64,000 nt of DNA from Filosporella fistucella (taxonomy: Eukaryota > Ascomycota > Leotiomycetes > Helotiales). Position numbers and translations under genes: made by a program. Every line of letters begins with the position of its first letter. The stretch's first letter is position 1. Positions 34,457 to 44,624 of the stretch are shown one piece after another. The stretch covers positions 992,001 through 1,056,000 of the forward strand of contig JAQJZZ010000020.1 in the NCBI GenBank assembly GCA_030077755.1. The letters are read 5' to 3'. The notes beneath the pieces are model-generated. The model was given only the letters and a program-made list of their open reading frames with translations, did not search any database and was not told the origin of the DNA.

Positions 34457-37128
34457 TCAGGAATGTAATATATCCACCGCCATGCTCACTGCATTGACCA
34501 ATTTCTCCACAGCCTCTGCAGCGAGTGTCATATTTCCAGCTGCCCATGCTTCTACAAAGCCCGGAAATGTTTGCGGTGCATACCCTGTTGGAATGTTAGA
34601 CTGCATTTCTGATCGATGCTGTTATGCATTCTGTTAATCAACTGTTGAATGAGTACAACATACCCAAATTCACATCCGGTGCATAGGCAATATTTTTGAA
34701 AAATTCTCTCCCAAATAGACCTCCTTGAGAGACCCATACTCTTTGGAAAGCCTTAAACTTTCCATTCACTTTCTCTACTGCCTCTTTTTCGTCTAGAAAA
34801 CTCCCTGCTCTTGTTGCATTCATCAACTCCCCCGCGGCTTTGGTGAATTTGGAGATGGCATCGGAGAGAGCTGGTACTCCAAGAGACTGCTGGCGTGCTG
34901 GCCATTCAGATGAAGGACCAGTGTTGACGAGTCTGAGAATCGAGTCTCTTAGCCAATAGTTTAGGTGACGACCCCAGGTGTCAAGATCAAAGGGGATGAG
35001 AGTATTGGAGGACAAGTGATAGGCGAGAAGTGACAGATATTGGCCACAGCTAGTGTGTGTTTTGAATCCAGGATCCTACAGATCTATATCAGCTCGTTCT
35101 GTGTCATTACTGCCAAACTGACTTACTCCATATGTACTCATCCAATGGTATGAATCATAATTGCTATGATAATGATACACTGGATCCGATGCGCCGTTGT
35201 AAAACCCTAGATCCATCTACTTTGTCAGCTTCAATTATTCGATGCATGTCGGCTGTATCACTTACAGCTCCAATTCCAACCTGGAGGAATCCGATGTAGT
35301 CACTGCCACTTCCCAAATTTCCAAAACCTGAACCTTCGAGGTCGTCTTCATTCATCGAAGTCCACACATCATAGAGCGTTGTATTCGAACCGCTGGGGTA
35401 TGTCACTTTTGACATGACTTCTAATGCAAGGCTTCGAAGTTCCGGAGAAGAATCTGCGCCTGGAACTGGCCCCGATACAGCAATGTCGACATTGATGTAG
35501 CTGATTGCGGTTTTAGATAGCCACGGAGTATGCTCTTCGACCCACTCAGTTGAACCTACCAAGCCATACTCTTCTGCATCCCAGCTGCATAGGATGCTGA
35601 CAATTTTAGTTCATGTTCAATAAGCTCAGTTCATAAATTTGAACATTCTAAACAGAGGCACAAGCACTTGCAAGTTTTACATTCTCCTCCAAAATAGGTT
35701 TTGGATGGACGAACAAGTAAGTCCATGATGTATGCTAATAGGACATAATAAGAAAATCAACTCACATATTGCGCCGTGGAATCCAACCACTCTTCCTAAG
35801 CTTTCCTAGAGCTCTCGAAAGTTCGACCATTACAGCACTTCCAGAGTTCGGATCGGAAGCTCCTCCGATGATCCAAGCATCTCTGTGGTTGCCAATGATA
35901 ATTGTCTCATCTGCGTTACTTCCGTTGATGATTCCGATAGCATTCCATATGGGCTTTATCTCTTTCTTCATAACATTAGACAAACAGAGAACTGCACCTG
36001 GAGCTGGTCCTGTACTGTAAGTGACATTCAAACCTCCGAGCCACCCACTGCGGGAGACATTTTTCCCTGGAATGCCGTGTCCATCAAGGGCTGCTAGAAG
36101 AGGGACAGCCTCTCTGAACGATATTGGGATGGAAGGAATTTTAGGAAGCACCGCAGAACCATCAGTCCTAGGCACACCAGGCTTAGAAGCATATCCCGGA
36201 GTTGTTGGATCTTCTCTGTTAGTTTTCAAGAATTATCACCACTAAGTGCACTCACCACCGTTATATTTGGATTGATCAACAACAACCCCTCGCTGAACCG
36301 AGGAGGGATTTCTTGCTGGTCCATCTTCATCTGATTAGCAAAGTAAGCCAACCTGTTAAGACGTTTTTACCTGGGTACGCCTTGACGCCATGTGCTTCTG
36401 TCATATTTCCGTCACCTCCTGGGTCAGTAAACATAACGACACCTACCATGCCGTGCTGCTGAGCATTCTTCACTTTAAGGCCCCGAAATGGACCTCCATA
36501 CTTCGCGAGTGCGATTCTGCCTTCAAGTTGGATTCCGAGTTCAACTAGTCGAGCAAAGTCGTCTTTGTGAGCTCTCCTATTCTCATTGAGCTTCTCAACT
36601 TCATATTCAAATCAGAAGAGGACAAGCATACCCGACATAAACATATTCAGCTGTTGCCTTACCCGTTGCTGAATGGCCATGAAAAGTAGGAATCCTATTC
36701 GGATATCCAGTTGTTTCATCTTGAGGAAGAACGTCTTCTGCCAAGTTGACTTCGTGGTTTGTACCGTTTGCGAAATGTAGAGACAGCGACTGAGACACTG
36801 GGTAACTCAGGAGAACCTCATATTCCGCCAGTGAAGCAGGTACGCCGTTTTCTGTCCATCTATCGGCAGTCCATTGTGCCATTGATCGATTCCGTCCTGC
36901 AAGATGGGCACCGTGAGCATAGTAGGATGACCACTGGCTAATCGCAACGCTTTCAAAGGAGTTGACAAGAATTCTCTCATGTTCCGTTAAGAGAGGAGGT
37001 TCAGCTATTGCTCTCGACGCCAGCACTTGTGCATTTCTGAAGTCATGGGAATGAACTTCACGGAGTTCTTTCTGGCAAGCTTGAACCAAAATGGCTTGGA
37101 GACCTAATATTAAGATCGAGCTCTTCAT
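34457..37128 (-). CDS. Secreted M28 family zinc peptidase (glutamate carboxypeptidase II-like)
   Basis: A co-catalytic dizinc exopeptidase of the M28B group (PSMA/Tre2-like). Eight exons, from high to low coordinates: 37128-36632, 36576-36371, 36324-36256, 36213-35766, 35596-35266, 35216-35127, 35075-34664, 34584-34457. They give 726 residues. The N-terminus (MKSSILILGLQAILVQACQ) is a probable signal peptide. A PA-like insert (LAKYGGPFRGLKVKNAQ) precedes the catalytic core. The core shows the zinc ligands and catalytic Glu: IIIGNHRDAWIIGG, SDPNSGSA, CSWDAEEYGLVGSTEW, INVD and HYHSNYDSYHWM. A C-terminal dimerisation domain follows. The acceptor of intron 2 (a 6-bp alternative) and both ends of intron 3 are uncertain; intron 4 is 169 bp. 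The product is likely extracellular or vacuolar. Confidence 0.83.
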
Positions 37129-38399
37129 TCTGACCGCAGGTAATCTTAAGACATGTAGAGTGGAAGGAGGGCTTCAATTTAGGGAGACTAGAAGTACCTC
37201 TTAAAGTGGAAGCAGGTGAGAAACTTGAACTCAAACAGGAAGGAGGTAATTCGACATGATAGAATAAAATCAGCAATATGGGTGAATAGCTGACAGGGTA
37301 CAGATGTATAATTGTGAGAAAGCAGAGAGAATCGCATATGGTAAATTTATCTTATGGCCGCGTTCAGAACTATACCTACAGATACACTTTAACATGACTG
37401 TTGTGCAACTGGTAACGTCGGCTCTGAATACCTGAGATGTTGTACCTACTCTGAGCTTTAGGACGCCACCATTCTATGAGGAGGAGTTATACGACGCATT
37501 CGGAAAAGTGCGGGGTTCATAAGCTTGCGTACGCCTGATGGCCCGATTGTCATAATCCTCTTGCGAGACACCAAATGAAAAATCGTTGAACCATTTTATC
37601 CGGATGGAACATACAAGGGATGTACCTTACATACCCAAAGACAAACCGCTTTTCTGCAATTCTGCAAGGAAGGAGCTCTCGCATGAGAATCTGCGTAAAC
37701 GAAAGCAGTTGGTCGAAATATCGATTTCCAATTCAGATGAAATTCGAAATGATGTCTGCCTCAGTCGTTGAATACTTCTTATTTGGGTTGCAACATGGAA
37801 GTCTCGTAACGACTGCAAATCGATTTATTAATCCGAATATCCGTGCAAAATGTATACTACTCTGAGTTAGAAGTCAATAGGTTTGATCGTCTCTGATACA
37901 ACATAAGATGTAATGGAGCGCATATTTCCGTTCTTGGGCCGTCAAGTTTTACAAACAAAAACTATGAAGGTTATTCAAGTGATATTGGCAGCTGGCGCGT
38001 TTCGGCAACCCGTTTCCATCCTCCGGGGAGAGTGAAGGTTGCGCAGTGCCTGGGATTGGTAATCCAGGGAAGGATAGATTTCTTATACTTGGAAATACAT
38101 TTTTAGTTCTGTGTCTTGTCCTAGAGATTGGTGCGACTATTTCACCTGTTGGTCTCCAGTAATCCCGACCTCTCGTTCTGCACAATGTTTGGGCAGGAGG
38201 CGAGCATAGCGAGGACTTTGTCTGCCTAGCCGAACCCTCTAGATACTTTAGAGGAGCAATATGGAGTACGGATGAACAGAAGTCCGAATTCGAAAAGATT
38301 CCGGGATAATCTGAGAAAGAGGTGAAGGTAGGAGGCTGAAAATAAGTTGTGTCCGATGTTTTAAACCCCGACAAAGCCCCCTTCGAAGGCCGAGCCTAA
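37129..38399. other. Interval between the M28 gene and the transposon
   Basis: Contains the M28 promoter. No gene recognised. A 141-codon minus-strand frame (37949-38374) ends by the transposon but has no recognisable domain. Confidence 0.45.
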
Positions 38400-38436
38400 C
38401 GAGGCTAATCGTTTAAGTCTGTGCGCTTCAGGCTAT
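38400..38436 (+). repeat. Left terminal inverted repeat of the Tc1/mariner element
   Basis: Begins CGAGGCTAATCGTTTAAG; pairs with 39631-39667 with three mismatches. Confidence 0.9.
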
Positions 38437-38476
38437 CGCCCACACAGTGATTTTAATAATTCTACCCTATCAAATA

Positions 38477-39589
38477 ATGGCTCCCACCACTCCGAAGCTA
38501 CATTTTGACCACCACCCAGGGCAGCAGATCCCTATAAAGCATAAGGAGGCAATTAGACAATTATACGGCTTTGGCAAAGTCTTAAAACTAGACTTGCAGC
38601 GTCACTATAACCTCCTAGAGTCCATAATACGCAAGATCTTGAACTACACTGAGGAGGATGTGCCTCGCAAGCGCCCTAGCCGTAAGGGAGCCCCTCAAAA
38701 ACTGACTAATAAGGATCTGGATTGGATAATAGAGTATTGCGCAGATGAATGGGAAAAGAGAATACTTAATTACGAAGCTATTTGTGTCGAATTAAAGCTT
38801 ATAATTAAACCTGCTATATTGCAACACCGGCTCCATTAACGAGGCTATTTCAGGTGCACTACGTGCCAGAAGCCCTACCTCACAATAGCATAAGTTATAG
38901 CTCGACTTCTTTGGGCTATAGCACATATCTTCTGGCATTTCGAATGGCTCAAGGTCCTCTGGTCTAATGAGGTCACATTTTTAGTAGGAGGGCGTATAGT
39001 GAAGCAAAAAGTAACGCGCAAGAGGGGAGAGCGCTACCACCCAGCTTATATTTAGCACCAGTTCCATCGCGGGCATAATACACCAGTTAATGCGTGGGGA
39101 GCAATTGGATATGGCTATAAGAGCCCTCTTCTATTTCTCCACGGATCTGGCAAGTCAGGCGCTTTTATTTAAACTAATTATTTGGCACAAATCCTAGAAA
39201 AGCTACCTTCTATCCTCGAAGCCTTTGCAGCTATTACCCACCTCCTTAAGCCCTCTGCCGAGCCATTATTTATGAAAGACGGCAACTCTGCTCACGGCCA
39301 TAAGTCTACGACTAATTGCTATGCTCGATACCGTATAGCGCATGGTATTATATTAATGCCACACCCTTCTACAAGCCCTAATATGAATCCTATTAAGAAG
39401 TGCTAGAGGAGGATAAAGCAGGCATTGCATAGACGGCGGCGCCAGCCTATTACAGTGGCCGAGATGGAGGCTGCAATGCTCGAGGAATGGGAAAAAATAC
39501 CACAAGAATGGATTAATCAGCTAGTTTTAGCTCAAGAGCATTGGGTAGCAGTACTATTAGAGCGCCAGGGCTGGGCAACTCCTAATTAA
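38477..39589 (+). pseudogene. Tc1/mariner (DDE_3) transposase, inactivated by five in-frame stops
   Basis: The frame is continuous from the ATG at 38477 to the stop at 39589 (371 codons) with no frameshift. It is broken by TAA at 38837, TAA at 38891, TAG at 39053, TAA at 39170 and TAG at 39404. The N-terminal third has a helix-turn-helix-like region and a basic patch (RKRPSRKGAPQKL). The catalytic part is recognisable: WSNEVTF, FMKDGNSAHGHKS, and SPNMNPIKKC before the last stop. Relative to the family, the first catalytic Asp is Asn (WSDE to WSNE), and the third acidic motif reads SPNMNPIKK instead of SP(D)xNPIE. Every stop is one C-to-T or G-to-A step from a Gln or Trp codon, at CpA or TpG, as in RIP. 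The element cannot make transposase. Confidence 0.88.
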
Positions 39590-39630
39590 AAATCAATTAT
39601 ATACATTGTTTTAGTGCTTTTACATTGTGC

Positions 39631-39667
39631 ATAGCCTGTGGCGCACAGACTTAAACGATTAGGCTCG
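39631..39667 (-). repeat. Right terminal inverted repeat of the Tc1/mariner element
   Basis: Reverse complement of the left terminal repeat with three mismatches. Confidence 0.9.
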
Positions 39668-40042
39668 TAACGCCGATGAAATCGCCATGCCATCACCACC
39701 AATTTCTCCGAAACCTCAATCCACCCTGACAGCTTAACAGCGACAGTCTCCGGAGGTAAGTGAGTTTGCATCGTACGTCACTAGCCATAAATGTGGAATC
39801 TAAGGGAATGCCCGAAGCTCGTCCAGGCAATGCAGTTGAGTTTTCGTTGATCCATAATTTTGTCGCCATCATGCTATGAGGTCACATCTGGATATGGTCA
39901 GTTCAATGGCCGAACTTTCCATAAATACAAGAGCACTTCTCTCGGAGAAGAGAAACTTCAGTAAGAATCATTCAGTCTTTCATATCTACATCTACATCAA
40001 TATCTACATCCAGTTTCTCAGCAAAACTAAACCGATTTCAAA
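39668..40042. promoter_or_regulatory. Upstream region of the reductase gene
   Basis: 375 bp between the transposon and the reductase ATG. A TATA-like ATAAATA lies at 39921-39927, about 120 bp before the ATG. An ATC-TACATC repeat (TACATCTACATCAATATC) forms part of the leader. Confidence 0.5.
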
Positions 40043-41179
40043 ATGGACTCAATTAAAGCAGCAGCTCAAAACGTACTCCACAGCAACATCACGGGAACAT
40101 CTGGCAAAGGCAAGACTGTCTTGATCACTGGTGGTTCAGGATTCGTTGCAGCTCATGTTCTGAACGCTTTCCTCTCTCGTGGTTACAATGTTCGTACTAC
40201 AGTCCGCAACCAGAACAGCGCCGAGAAAGTCAAGAAATCCCACAGCAAATACCTTGACCAACTTTCATTTGCAATTGTTCCAGATGTACAAACCCCTGGT
40301 GGACATGATGAGGCTGTCAAGGGCGTCGACGGAGGTATGCTATTCCCATTTTGTACTGAAAATCAGAAAGTTAACTTTTAACTAGTCATCCACACAGCCA
40401 GTCCTTTCGTCATGAATGTTGAGGACAACGAGAGAGATCTCCTCAACCCCGCCATCAATGGCACAAACTCCGTCCTAACATCCATTCAAAAACACAATCC
40501 AAATGTCACACGAGTAGTCATCACCTCCTCCTTTGCATCCATCATCGATGTGGACAAAGGAGCTCGTCCAGGTTACAGCTATTCCGAAAAAGACTGGAAC
40601 CCAGTCACCTACGAAACAGCAGCCAAGAAAGAAACCCCAGGTGGGGTAGCTTATTGTGCATCTAAGACTTTCGCCGAGAAAGCAGCTTATGATTTCGTGG
40701 AGAAGAATAACCCCAACTTCTCAGTCAGCAGTATCTGCCCGCCTATGGTTTACGGTCCAGCAGCACATACCATCGGCTCTCTCGATAACCTCAATACCTC
40801 GTCAGCAGATATCTACCGTCTAATCAACGGCTCTGAGAAATCCGTACCAGAGACTTCTTTCTTCGCTTTCGTAGATGTCCGCGATGTAGGAGAAGCACAT
40901 GCACGTGCATACGAGTCTGCTGCAGCTGCTGGGCAGAGATATTTCACCACTGCTGGGGGATACACATATCAACAGATCTGCGACATCATCCGAAAAGATT
41001 TCCCTGAAAAGAAAGATCAGACGCCAGAGGGGGCACCTGGAGCAAAGTATCCGGATGTGTATCAAGTTGATAACAGCAAAGCAAGAAGGGAGTTGGGAAT
41101 GGTGTTTAGGGATCTGCAGACAACTATTCATGATCAGGTGAAAGAGTTCATTGAGTTGGAGAAGAGGAGCAAGGCATAG
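40043..41179 (+). CDS. GRE2-like NAD(P)H-dependent ketoreductase (extended SDR)
   Basis: An extended short-chain dehydrogenase related to methylglyoxal reductase GRE2 and dihydroflavonol reductases; the substrate is unknown. Two exons (40043-40334 and 40386-41179; 51-bp intron) encode 361 residues. The Rossmann motif is LITGGSGFVAAHV near residues 28-39, preceded by about 20 extra residues. A basic region after beta-2 (RTTVRNQNSAEKVKK) favours NADPH. VIHTASPF follows the intron. The catalytic triad is Ser in ITSSFASI, Tyr187 and Lys191 (YCASK). ICPPMVYGP and a late DVRDVGEAHARAYE block are typical. It starts about 375 bp from the transposon end. Confidence 0.88.
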
Positions 41180-41668
41180 AAGGTATGTAATATGAAATTT
41201 TGAGTTATTGTAGCGATTAGCGTTTGAATAGATAGCATGAATCGAAAGTATTGGGTCCATTCAGAAGCAGATAAATCATGTCATCAATGCGGATAATGTA
41301 GGACGCCATTTCAGAGCAAATGCGAATGTCTCGGTATGCAATGATGCTAGCATGTTGTGCCTTTGCCTTGCGGTGGCTAATCATTTACTTACCTGTCTTT
41401 TTACTAATACACCATGCCTCTATACAGAGAGCGTCTGTATCTTTTTATTCATTATTCATTTTGACCTGGCTGCCTCGGCTTATCAGAAAACATAATATTT
41501 CAGTCTTATTATCCGTTGCCCTAGAATCTGGTGGCCCCTTCTGCTCCTCCGTTGATTTGATTGCCTAATCAGCATTCGTTTCCTCATATTCGCCAATGTT
41601 GTTTCCCTCTTTGAGACTTTCTGTTGTAATTTCTGGATCCTCGCGTTTGACAACCGAGTGTACACAGT
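41180..41668. other. Convergent 3' region between reductase and HET gene
   Basis: 489 bp of AT-rich flank with no recognisable coding sequence. Confidence 0.45.
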
Positions 41669-43447
41669 CTAAGATGAACATCTCCTCATCAAACACCACT
41701 TCTTTCTTGATCCGAACACCCAAAAGTGTATCTTCGAAACGGAATGTCTTCTGGAGACCTCATCTAGTTGAAACTCGTCCTTATGTTTCAATAGTTCCAG
41801 CAGATTCCAGGCTAGTCTCACATTTGTGTGATCCGATACCCATTTGATCCGAACGTCCATTCCGATCTGCCCTTCTTGGTCTGATAGACATTTAAATGTG
41901 AAAGTTAACACAATTGCAGGCCCACCCTCCTGAGAGAATAGCAGTGCAACGCGCAAGCCACCCCAAGATTCCGCCCAGCTCATCGAGTTACTTTCATAGT
42001 TCCAGTAGCCAGAGTTCCAGTAGCCAGAGTTCCAGTAGCCAGAGTCCCAGTGGTCAGAGTCCCAGTGGTCAGAATCCCCGTGACGTCTATTCTTCATACG
42101 AACAGTTCTAGTCGGATACTCGCGATACTGAGCTTCGTGGAACGTAACACTTAACTCCTGGCCATAGTTACGAAGCCAACACCGATGATAAGCATCCAAA
42201 TTATCGTACTCGGTGAGAGTCCCAGCTGGAAGGAAATATACATTCTGATTTCTTAAAAGAGTGGCTTGCGAGAATTCGACTTCAATGAAGTCTCGATTGG
42301 ATGAACGATAGAAGTTGCTTGCCGAACCGGAAGCTTTTGATGTAGAGATCTGAGCAATGGGTATCGCCAGGGCGGTGGTAAGTCGACTGCTGTAGCCGCA
42401 TTGAAGTATTGCAAAATGAGTGTGATTGTCTGCGGGTGGATTATGTTCAAGGAGACGTAGACAAATTCGCAATCCTATATTCGTTATCGAGTACGGCTCC
42501 GTCTTCATAGAGTGAGGGAAAATGGTTGCGGAGTTCTTGAACGCCACTGGATGCGGTGCTAGTAATCCTACACCTCCTACAAGCGGTCCAACTCCCCCAA
42601 TTCCCACTTTCAAAGAAGGTGATGGGAAAGCGGTGGTTCCATGCAAACAGACTATGATCATAATTCGATTCATTATCGCTTCCTGTACTCGGATGAATGC
42701 ATTTCCACCTTCTCCATACAGAAGTAGCATATTGATGTTGAAAATGCCTATGATACAGTATGCAAGGTCTTCAATTCTCGTCGTTTGTCTGTAGGAAGCC
42801 CAAGACATCCTTCGCGCGATGCTCTTCGTATATAGTGACCTACAATCACGTAGCGCATGCGAGTCGATACCAGTGGTTTCAGATATCACTTTTTCAAGGC
42901 CTCTTTTCTCCCCTATTTCGTTCCACGAGGAATCATAGAAGTACACAATTCTCGGAGCTATGAGTTCTTGAAGGATCCAGCCTCTCTTGAACCAGCGGGA
43001 ATTAGGAAGAAGGTCGACAGCAGGATGTGGAACAGGAACAGGAGTCTCTAGTCTTTCATCCCAAGCTCCCGAGGCGTCGACCACGATCTTGACCTGATCC
43101 TCTTCCCGGGTCCACCCAGGCTCTGCGGAGACATCTTCAAGATAACCAAAGCAGACTTTAGACTTTCGATACCAACGAAACATCGAATTGATCGCCTCGG
43201 AAATTTCTGCTGACGAGCTCTTATCAATGCAACACGTGTCAATCCAGATATAATCACATCTATGCTTTGCCGCTTGAATGCTTGACTCGACGATTTTGCT
43301 CCAGCCTTTCTTATCTCTGCTTATACCAGCCGTAACATCCTGAAAAGTCACCTCTTCGTCGCCCCAAGTATGTGATAGAGCAGCATATGCTGGGACACCG
43401 GAATAGAATGTCTCCAATTGAAGCGTCTTGACATTGAGCAATCGCAT
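41669..43447 (-). CDS. HET-domain protein with pentapeptide repeats
   Basis: HET-domain proteins trigger heterokaryon incompatibility or related cell-death responses when cognate partners meet. This single-exon gene encodes 592 residues. The HET domain occupies about residues 20-190 with its three blocks: YAALSHTWGDEEVTF, CDYIWIDTCCIDKSSSAEIS, and SRWFKRGWILQELIAPRIVY. ASYRQTTRIEDLAYCIIGIF follows, as in HET-E/DsRAM-type proteins. There is no NACHT, WD40 or ankyrin module; the C-terminal half is unassigned. A stretch of five WxSxx-type pentapeptides, encoded by a 15-bp minisatellite (41998-42072), lies near residue 470. The start has the typical MRLLNVKTLQL opening. Confidence 0.9.
   Translation of the reverse strand: MRLLNVKTLQLETFYSGVPAYAALSHTWGDEEVTFQDVTAGISRDKKGWSKIVESSIQAAKHRCDYIWIDTCCIDKSSSAEISEAINSMFRWYRKSKVCFGYLEDVSAEPGWTREEDQVKIVVDASGAWDERLETPVPVPHPAVDLLPNSRWFKRGWILQELIAPRIVYFYDSSWNEIGEKRGLEKVISETTGIDSHALRDCRSLYTKSIARRMSWASYRQTTRIEDLAYCIIGIFNINMLLLYGEGGNAFIRVQEAIMNRIMIIVCLHGTTAFPSPSLKVGIGGVGPLVGGVGLLAPHPVAFKNSATIFPHSMKTEPYSITNIGLRICLRLLEHNPPADNHTHFAILQCGYSSRLTTALAIPIAQISTSKASGSASNFYRSSNRDFIEVEFSQATLLRNQNVYFLPAGTLTEYDNLDAYHRCWLRNYGQELSVTFHEAQYREYPTRTVRMKNRRHGDSDHWDSDHWDSGYWNSGYWNSGYWNYESNSMSWAESWGGLRVALLFSQEGGPAIVLTFTFKCLSDQEGQIGMDVRIKWVSDHTNVRLAWNLLELLKHKDEFQLDEVSRRHSVSKIHFWVFGSRKKWCLMRRCSS
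41998..42072. repeat. 15-bp minisatellite inside the HET gene
   Basis: Five tandem 15-bp units, three AGTTCCAGTAGCCAG and two AGTCCCAGTGGTCAG. On the minus strand they encode W-(D/N)-S-(D/G)-(H/Y) pentapeptides. The length is a multiple of three, so copy-number change keeps the frame. Confidence 0.92.
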
Positions 43448-44624
43448 GCCTTTAGTGAATCAAATCCCATGTTTTACTGTGTAAAGGTAAGTAGTTACCC
43501 TCGTACCATCATGGTCAGTCAGTTGCCGAGCAGACCAGGCTGTGAGCGCTTACTGGTCCTGTGAGCAGACCTGCCCAACGCCACGCATGATCAGGCTTGA
43601 TAACAGTGACTGAATGAAAAGAGGAAGCCTTGACCAATAGGTACAAATTCCTGAGTATATATTGTGTACACAAATTTGATACTAGTTTCGGGATATTAAA
43701 ACGATCGAACGAGTAACTACTAGACTGTATCATATTCTTCTCTATGTACCTTCAAGCCCCTTGGAGCCAGATTCTTCTTTCCAGAACCTTCAACCAAGTA
43801 GTTCGACATCGAAGGAACCTTGAAGCTCGCGATATTGTAGAGAGGAAGCAATTTCTTCGGCAGTCGACGTCATACAGAGTGCGACAGGCAGTATATTCAT
43901 CAAGGCTAATTTTCTTAACTTGTATTAAAATCCCCGCGTAAAAATGGCTTGAAGGGCAGACGCGTAAAACTGGCTGGGAAGAACTTTAAAAACTTGCGAA
44001 GGAGGGCTTTGCGAAAAGGGGACTTGCGGAGGAAAGACTTGCCATAGGTACATTCACAATGTAGCAAATCATACTCTTTGTTCGGGATCAAAATGCATAT
44101 CTGATCGCATAAATAGACGTTATCAAGCTCAATACATCCGGAAGTATACAAACGAATCTTATCAACCATTAAGCTTCCTCCCCTTCTGACATCAGAGGAC
44201 TTCACTCCAATCTATTACTCGTTCGATTGTAGACTGTACCAGGAGACTTCCCAGCTCCGCCCAATAGACTAGGAACTACCTAGGGATCAAGCCCGGAAAA
44301 CCAACTTGAGAGCTAGAGGCCAACATTTAAAATCTTGGCGAATATGTTTCACCATTAAGAGTTTCTCTTCAATTACACCAACTCACGCACTCTCTCCCAC
44401 TTCTCCAAAGAGCCCATGACATCCCAACAATGCGTTCATTTATTGGGATACTAGACATTCACTATACACAAAAAAGGGGCATTTCATCATTTCCTCCCTG
44501 GCTCAAGAAGGGCAAAACGCCCAACTGAAAAATCACAAACCAGCTCAAAAACACCCAACACCCAAAATAATAAAGCCTCCAATCATCAAAAAAATCCTCC
44601 AGAAAAAAAGGGGAGAAAAAGTGT
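43448..44624. other. Interval upstream of the HET gene
   Basis: HET-gene promoter plus 3' flank of the coiled-coil gene. Around 43990-44045 an imperfect purine-rich ACTTGCGGAGGA-like motif recurs. No gene recognised. Confidence 0.45.

Larger units (their letters stand above)
38400..39667 (+). mobile_element. Tc1/mariner-type DNA transposon, degenerate, with intact terminal inverted repeats
   Basis: An element of about 1.27 kb bounded by imperfect 37-bp inverted repeats (38400-38436 and 39631-39667), 34 of 37 positions matching, including a perfect 21-bp core (38406-38426 versus 39641-39661). A TA dinucleotide lies in each repeat at symmetric positions (38406-38407 and 39660-39661). If these are the target duplication, the element proper is 38408-39659. 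It encodes one transposase frame, now a pseudogene. Just outside the left end CGAGCCTAA precedes CGAGGCTAA, so the exact boundary is ambiguous. Confidence 0.9.

Noticed and set aside
37949..38374. 141-codon minus-strand frame bordering the transposon
   Set aside because: No domain, and no relation to a transposase or neighbouring family.
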